The notes beneath the pieces are model-generated. The model saw only the letters and a program-made list of their open reading frames with translations. It did not search any database and was not told the DNA's origin. The translations under genes and the position numbers were made by a program. Positions 59,427 to 64,000 of a DNA stretch of 64,000 bases are shown here, in pieces. Origin of the DNA: Pseudeuparius sepicola (Eukaryota > Arthropoda > Insecta > Coleoptera > Anthribidae); contig OY987304.1 in the NCBI GenBank assembly GCA_963920635.1, positions 1,185,501-1,249,500 of the forward strand, given 5' to 3'. Within the stretch, counting starts at the first letter, position 1. Each line of letters starts with the position of its first letter.

Positions 59427-60015
59427 GCTCAGTCGGTTGGCTATTTTCGAGTTCAAGCAGCCTTTTTGTGATATAATTTAGTTTCATAACCAGTTCTTAT
59501 TTAGGATTTAAAAATACAACTAGCCGAAGTGTGAATTTGCATTTTTATATATTTTTGGAAGTTTCTCGGTAGCAAAATGCTTTGCTATTTTTTTACGAAA
59601 AGTGTCTGTCTTTTATACAAGACTGAAAAACATCATTATTTTTTAATTAGGTGCTCCTCTAACTTATAGAATATAAAAAAAAAACATTCTGTAAAACTAA
59701 ATATAAACAAATTATATTTAGATTTTTTAAAGTGTAGATATTATTGTATATTTCTGGATGTTTTGTGAATAAATGAATAAATTTTACCGTGATTTTGTCT
59801 GAAACCTGAAATTTCTCTGGTGTGATCATCATAATGACATTTAAAAAGTATTACTGTACAGACGCCCATCTTTACTATTGTAGTTCAAATGTCTACATGG
59901 CTAAACGAACATTAACCCCACAAAACATCAAAACTGGCTTGTGTTTATTTATCCATAAACCGACGTAACCTCAAATTATTGTTTACAGAAACCTAACCTC
60001 AATTGTACCACAGAA
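59427..60015 (+). repeat. Upstream arm of the PIGQ tandem duplication (promoter region)
   Basis: From GCTCAGTCGGTTGGCTATTT to the PIGQ start codon this region is repeated at 61923-62740. It includes candidate polyadenylation signals for the preceding gene (AATAAATGAATAAATTT at about 59769) and the PIGQ leader (ACCACAGAA before the ATG). Confidence 0.8.
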
Positions 60016-61800
60016 ATGTCGAAGAACACTTTAATTTTTGTGCCAAATACCTTACAAAGATCAAAAACAGGTCTACTGGAAGGCTTCTCAATCACCAAAG
60101 AATACTGCGATACATATTTTGTGACAAATAATTCAATTTTAAGCAAATGCGAGAGATGCGTAGGATTTGCTGCGGAAACATCGAATTCTAAATCCTTCGG
60201 CAACAAAAAGGGAGTATTCTACAATATAAAAACTGGGAAATTTTCATTGAACGTGAATAGTGGAAAGACAACAACGATTTTTTACGATTTTTACAAGTTT
60301 AATAATTCGGATGTGGCTTTTTCAGAAGTCACCAATTACGGGGAAAACTTTAAACAACTCGTTTCGGAACTGCGCAGAAAGAAGCACAAAAATCACAAAA
60401 ACAAACGAAAAAGTTTCGTTTTTATTTTAGTTTACTTGATAGAAATAATTCTGCAACTCTTTAAATGCACAGAAAAAATTACCGTGATGTCTGCAACTGT
60501 CCAACATTTTCGTGACAGTTTGCACAACTTTTCGTGGTTTCTAAACACCCTGCACACTGAAGGAAAACTGACGTGTAAAGCGGGAAATGCTTTAGTAGCC
60601 AAAATTATTGATTTTTTTCTTGGAGGAATTTTTTTATATTTGTTTATAAAACATCAAGAATTTATATTGGAATATTTGGAAATAACCACAGACAATATAG
60701 TGACAAACTTGAAGCAACTTCTTATTTATTTAATGGGATCACCTATTGGTTTGAAATTAAACAACGCTTTCAACAATTCGCTCGGAAAATTCTTTTTTTA
60801 CCACATAAATATGTGGCGAATATTTCTTCAATTGATGCATCCGGTTATATTCACTTATTACAAATATTTGGTATTTCCCGCGACATTTGGACTGTCGTTT
60901 CAAGTTGCAATGTTGTCAGATTTAGTATCAATTGCCACGTTTCACGTGTATTGTATATACATGTATGCGGCAAGGTATTATTCTTTTTTTTCTTTTTCTT
61001 TTTGTAAATGAAGTCTTTTAGGTTGTTTTCGCTGCAAATACGATGTCTGACGTCACTTTGGAAGCTTTTTATTGGTAGAAAATTCAATCCTCTGAGGGAA
61101 CGAGTTGATTCGTGCGAATATTCCCCGAATCAATTATTTATTGGCACACTAGGATTTGCAATATTATTGTTTTTGTTGCCTACGACAATTTTGTACTACT
61201 GTGTATTTGCCACAGTAAGTATTTTTCAAAGTTTTAATGTAGCAGGTAGTTTAAATTTTATTATTTTTTAGTTTCGGGTAATAATTTTGGCAATCATTGT
61301 CACCTTGGCAAGAATAAAATATACATTAGACTGCTTACCTTTGTATGTGATAATTTTGTGGGTGTTCAGATCTTCTAGCTTAGCAGGTAGGTTTGTATCC
61401 ATTTGTCAAGTAAGTGTGCCATGAAAAATAATCGAGCAAGTGTCACTTAAGTTCTTGCTGTCAAGAGTGCCTTGAAAGAGTTTTTTGATTATCTTGTTTT
61501 CCGTGGCACCCTTGATTGTGAAGCTTAAATGGTACATTTTGCATCTTCGTTGATTCAATTGTTTTTCATGGAGTTTTTTATAAAAACAATCCATCTAAAG
61601 TGATTTTTTTGTCACTTTTAGGTTCTTTGTGCATTAGTTTTAAAAGTATATCGTCAGAAAATCCAGAAGTTCATGCAAATTTGGATATTTTAAGTTTGCC
61701 TGAAGTCATTACAAAATTTTGTCCAGAATCTATTGAAAAGTTAGAAAACAGCTCTCTTGGGACCTTATTTAAAAATATATTCACAGGAGTCTTGATATAA
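60016..61800 (+). CDS. PIGQ: PIG-Q/Gpi1 subunit of GPI-GlcNAc transferase
   Basis: An ER multi-pass membrane protein and non-catalytic subunit of the complex that transfers GlcNAc to phosphatidylinositol, the first step of GPI-anchor synthesis. Four exons: 60016-60974, 61022-61214, 61272-61386 and 61622-61800. Introns 1 and 2 are 47 and 57 bp. The protein is 481 aa. Hydrophobic spans include [28 protein letters not shown] and [20 protein letters not shown]. Gpi1-family marks are [51 protein letters not shown] and [20 protein letters not shown]. An unspliced reading of exon 1 ends early after the first donor. Poly-A: AATAAAA follows the stop. The promoter region is part of a tandem duplication. 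Confidence 0.95.
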
Positions 61801-62117
61801 AATAAAAGACATTTAAAAAAATCGTTTTTTATTCAATATTAGTAGGTAATAATAAAAAAATCTAACCAAAACGTCAAGTCTTGTTAATAAAAATATAATA
61901 ATTTTTTGTTTTTGTTTGCAATGCTTAGTCGGTTGGCTATTTTCCAGTTCAAGCAGCCTTTTTGTGATATACTTTAGTTTTATAATCAGTTTTTATTTTA
62001 AGATTTAAAAATACAACTAGCAGAAGTGTGAAATGTGATTTTGCATTTCTATACGTTTTCGGTAGCAAAATGCTTTGCTATTTTTTTTTACGAAAATTGT
62101 CTGTCTTTTTATACAAG

Positions 62118-62155
62118 CACAGACATATATAGCTTCGCTGCTATATATGTCTGTG
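62118..62155. mobile_element. 38-bp micro-palindromic insertion
   Basis: The perfect 16-bp arms CACAGACATATATAGC and GCTATATATGTCTGTG are separated by TTCGCT. The flanks are the exact repeat ATACAAG (62111-62117 and 62156-62162). The paralogous copy at 59617-59624 has a single ATACAAG and no insert. Confidence 0.85.
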
Positions 62156-62367
62156 ATACAAGGCTGAAAAACATCATAATTTTTTTAATTAGGTGTTCCT
62201 CTAACTTATAGCATATAAAACACAGTGTATAAAACTGAATATAAAAATTATATTTAGATTTTTTAAAGTATAGACATTATTTCATATCTCTGGATGTTTT
62301 TTCAATAAATAAATAAAATTTACTGTGATTTTGTCTGAAACCTGAAATTTCTCTGGTGTGGTAATCA

Positions 62368-62410
62368 CACAGAGATCGTATGTATATATATAGGCATATC
62401 TGTCGCTGTG
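62368..62410. mobile_element. 43-bp CACAG insertion
   Basis: Starts CACAGAGATC and ends TCTGTCGCTGTG, imperfectly inverted. The flanks GGTAATCA and GGTCATCA (62360-62367 and 62411-62418) are an 8-bp repeat with one difference. The paralog (about 59821) has the uninterrupted TGATCATCAT. The left end resembles the CATAGAGATC family. Confidence 0.65.
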
Positions 62411-62544
62411 GGTCATCATCAAAAAGTATGTCTTTACTCCTTAGTTCAAATGTTTACATGGCTAAACGAACACTAATCCCACAAAACATCAAAAAGTGCC
62501 TTGTGTTCATTTATCCATAAATCCACATAACCTCAAATTTTTGG

Positions 62545-62715
62545 CACTCTACGTCGTGGGTTCGATTCCCACCGCCGCAGTGGCAGTGCCCTGGGTGTTG
62601 TGTTTGTCTTTTCTCCCCAATTTTAGTGTCCCCAAATTAGAAAGAAGGTGGCTAATGCTCCATAATGGTTAAATTGCTAGTAAAAAGCAGAGGCCACAAA
62701 AGGAAATAACAAAAA
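62545..62715 (+). repeat. tRNA-related SINE fragment
   Basis: It contains a strong polymerase III B-box, GGTTCGATTCC (62559-62569), in a tRNA-like arm context, CGTGGGTTCGATTCCCACC. A tail with no coding meaning and A-rich sequence follows. No A-box lies upstream, so the 5' end is truncated. It is absent from the paralogous copy. It is not a functional tRNA gene. Confidence 0.65.
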
Positions 62716-63137
62716 TAACCTCATTAAACCACAGAAATGTGAAGGCTACATGAATCTGAATATAAAATAAAAAACATTTTAAAAATAATCGTCGTTTATT
62801 CAAAATAAGTTAAAAGTAATAATAAAAAAACCTAACCAAAACTTTCAGTCTTGTTAATAAAAATACAATACCTAGTTAGTCAAAAATATTGGAATGGTAA
62901 CAAAAAACACAAAAATCCTTCGCAATAAAAAATATTGCACATTACAATTAAAAAAAAATACTTAAAATTTTTAATATTTTTAAGCATTTATGCTTTGGCA
63001 AAGCCCTATTACTGTTAAAAACATTTTAAAATCCTTAGTGTGCATGAGACAATAAAAAACACTAAAGTACTATTACCACTGGTTTTAAAAATCCCTCTAT
63101 TTTTTTTATTATATTCTTCCTTCCATAAAAAAATATA

Positions 63138-64000
63138 TCACAACACGAGCCTTTTTACTCCACACTCGATGCAAAATTTTGCCGACGAAACTGGAAATTT
63201 TGTCCCGCACTCGTGACAGAATTTTGACATTTTTTGATCCCCGACAGGTGATGGAGATGTCAAACCATTTTCAGAACCGCTCGAACTTGTACTTTCCACC
63301 TGTTTCTGTTCTAAGGCGCTTAATTTTGTCGTTCTAGCTCTATGTTTTGGTGTTTTCCTTGTTAGGCTATAAAAATGAATCAAACTCTAACACTTATTTA
63401 AAATTTAAACACAGTAGGCCTTGAAAAGACAAAACGGACATTCGTCGCCCAATTGTTTTTCCACGGCCACTTTGTTTTATTCTCACCTGCCGTACGCCGA
63501 GTCATTCGACAGCTTGTTGAGTATCTGCGAGTGCTGGTCGGTCTCTTCTTCGCTAGCAGTCAAGATTCCATAATTCAGCTCCAAATTTTTATTCTTCTTC
63601 GTATTCTTCGGTTTAATATCGCCTTCCTTCTCCTTCAAGTACATTTCCTCGTACTTCTTATACTCCTCGTACATTGCATCGTCGACGGCAAACAAATCTT
63701 CGGCCTTTATTACGGTTTCCTTCTTCTTTTCCTTCTTGGAACTCTTCTCGAGGTAACTGTCGACTTCTTGCTTGGTCTTCAGCGACGGGGGTTTGGGGGA
63801 TGGGTCAAAGAGGGTCATGGAACGCTTCAGGGTTGGCAATTTTTTCTTTTTCTCGACAGACTCGACTTTAGAGAAACTAGAAACAGACCTACCGTTAATT
63901 TTATTGGGGTTTGACAATTTTTTCGGGGTTATTTTCAACGCGGATTCCTTTTTGAGGCTTAGAGCGCGCTTTAGCAACGGTTTTTTCTCGACTTTCGGCT
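63138..64000 (-). CDS. C-terminal part of a zinc-ribbon protein, 5' exons outside window
   Basis: Minus-strand exons: 63138-63366 (last) and 63487-64000 (continues past the edge). They join in frame across a 120-bp intron, giving SAYGSLTRKTPKHR at the junction. The exon-1 part is charged and serine/lysine-rich (RALSLKKESALKITPKKLSN; LPTLKRSMTLFDPSPKPPS). The C-terminus is a zinc ribbon, FCHECGTKFPVSSAKFC then IECGVKRLVL, with four cysteines as CxxC-n-CxxC. I do not recognise the family with confidence; ciliary or cytoskeletal roles are mere speculation. The start is not in the window. Confidence 0.7.

Larger units (their letters stand above)
61923..62873 (+). pseudogene. Tandem copy of the PIGQ locus lacking the whole coding region
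   Basis: The 5' part (61923-62545) matches 59427-59985. Then ACCACAGAAATGTGAAGGCT (62732 onward) corresponds to the PIGQ leader and first codons, and the following ATATAAAATAAAA, AAAATCGT-like and TCTTGTTAATAAAAATA stretch matches 61792-61912 after the stop. The 1.76 kb of exons is missing. Only an ATG plus stop remains (ATG TGA). Three insertions are present: palindromes at 62118 and 62368, and a SINE at 62545. Confidence 0.8.

Noticed and set aside
62545..62620. tRNA gene
   Set aside because: It has a B-box but no A-box or cloverleaf, so it is a SINE fragment.

Overview
The window is nuclear DNA from an insect, most likely a beetle. It is AT-rich and gene-sparse. The genes have GT-AG introns that are either about 45-60 bp or swollen by transposons. 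One gene carries a ZAD domain, which is arthropod-specific, and another is an innexin. Interspersed repeats fill most of the space, above all foldback (inverted-repeat) elements, hAT-like MITEs and TA- or TTAA-flanked MITEs. The order assignment is inference; the insect assignment is well supported.

Layout. 1-3 kb: nested foldback repeats and a possible orphan 3' exon. 3.0-4.0 kb: the 3' part of a GT10 alpha-1,3-fucosyltransferase gene. 5.2-5.8 kb: a three-copy tandem repeat. 6.1-8.1 kb: a four-exon gene for a small unrecognised protein. 11.8-12.9 kb: an ECHDC3-like enoyl-CoA hydratase gene with a damaged or missing 5' mini-exon. 14.1-16.4 kb (minus): PDAP1/HASPP28. 18.5-42.4 kb: one large gene for a ZAD plus single-GATA-finger transcription factor, with an intact leucine-rich-repeat receptor-like gene (23.8-27.8 kb, minus) nested in its second intron. 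44.4-44.9 kb (minus): ATP synthase subunit f. 45.6-49.0 kb: an innexin. 49.6-50.6 kb (minus): CCDC137. 51.0-52.1 kb (minus): STUB1/CHIP. 53.5-58.8 kb: DCUN1D3-like. 60.0-61.8 kb: PIGQ/GPI1. 61.9-62.9 kb: a tandem copy of the PIGQ locus that has lost its whole coding region. 63.1-64 kb (minus, partial): a protein with a C-terminal zinc ribbon.

The genes are ordinary housekeeping and developmental loci and do not form a pathway. STUB1 (U-box ubiquitin ligase) and DCUN1D3 (cullin neddylation) both belong to ubiquitin biology, but their adjacency is probably coincidental.

The most unusual signal is a set of very short near-perfect palindromic insertions of 22-56 bp. They have CA[C/T/G]AG termini and 7-8 bp target-site duplications, and three of them can be compared with an unoccupied paralogous site inside this same window. 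They share termini with a roughly 0.8-1 kb TIR family present in three copies. Other notable items are a triplicated splice acceptor in front of the last GATA-factor exon, a hAT transposon with a heat-shock-like promoter, a 39-nt in-frame optional microexon, and the PIGQ shell duplication. All gene models were built by hand from splice signals, reading-frame continuity and family resemblance; no alignments or database searches were run.
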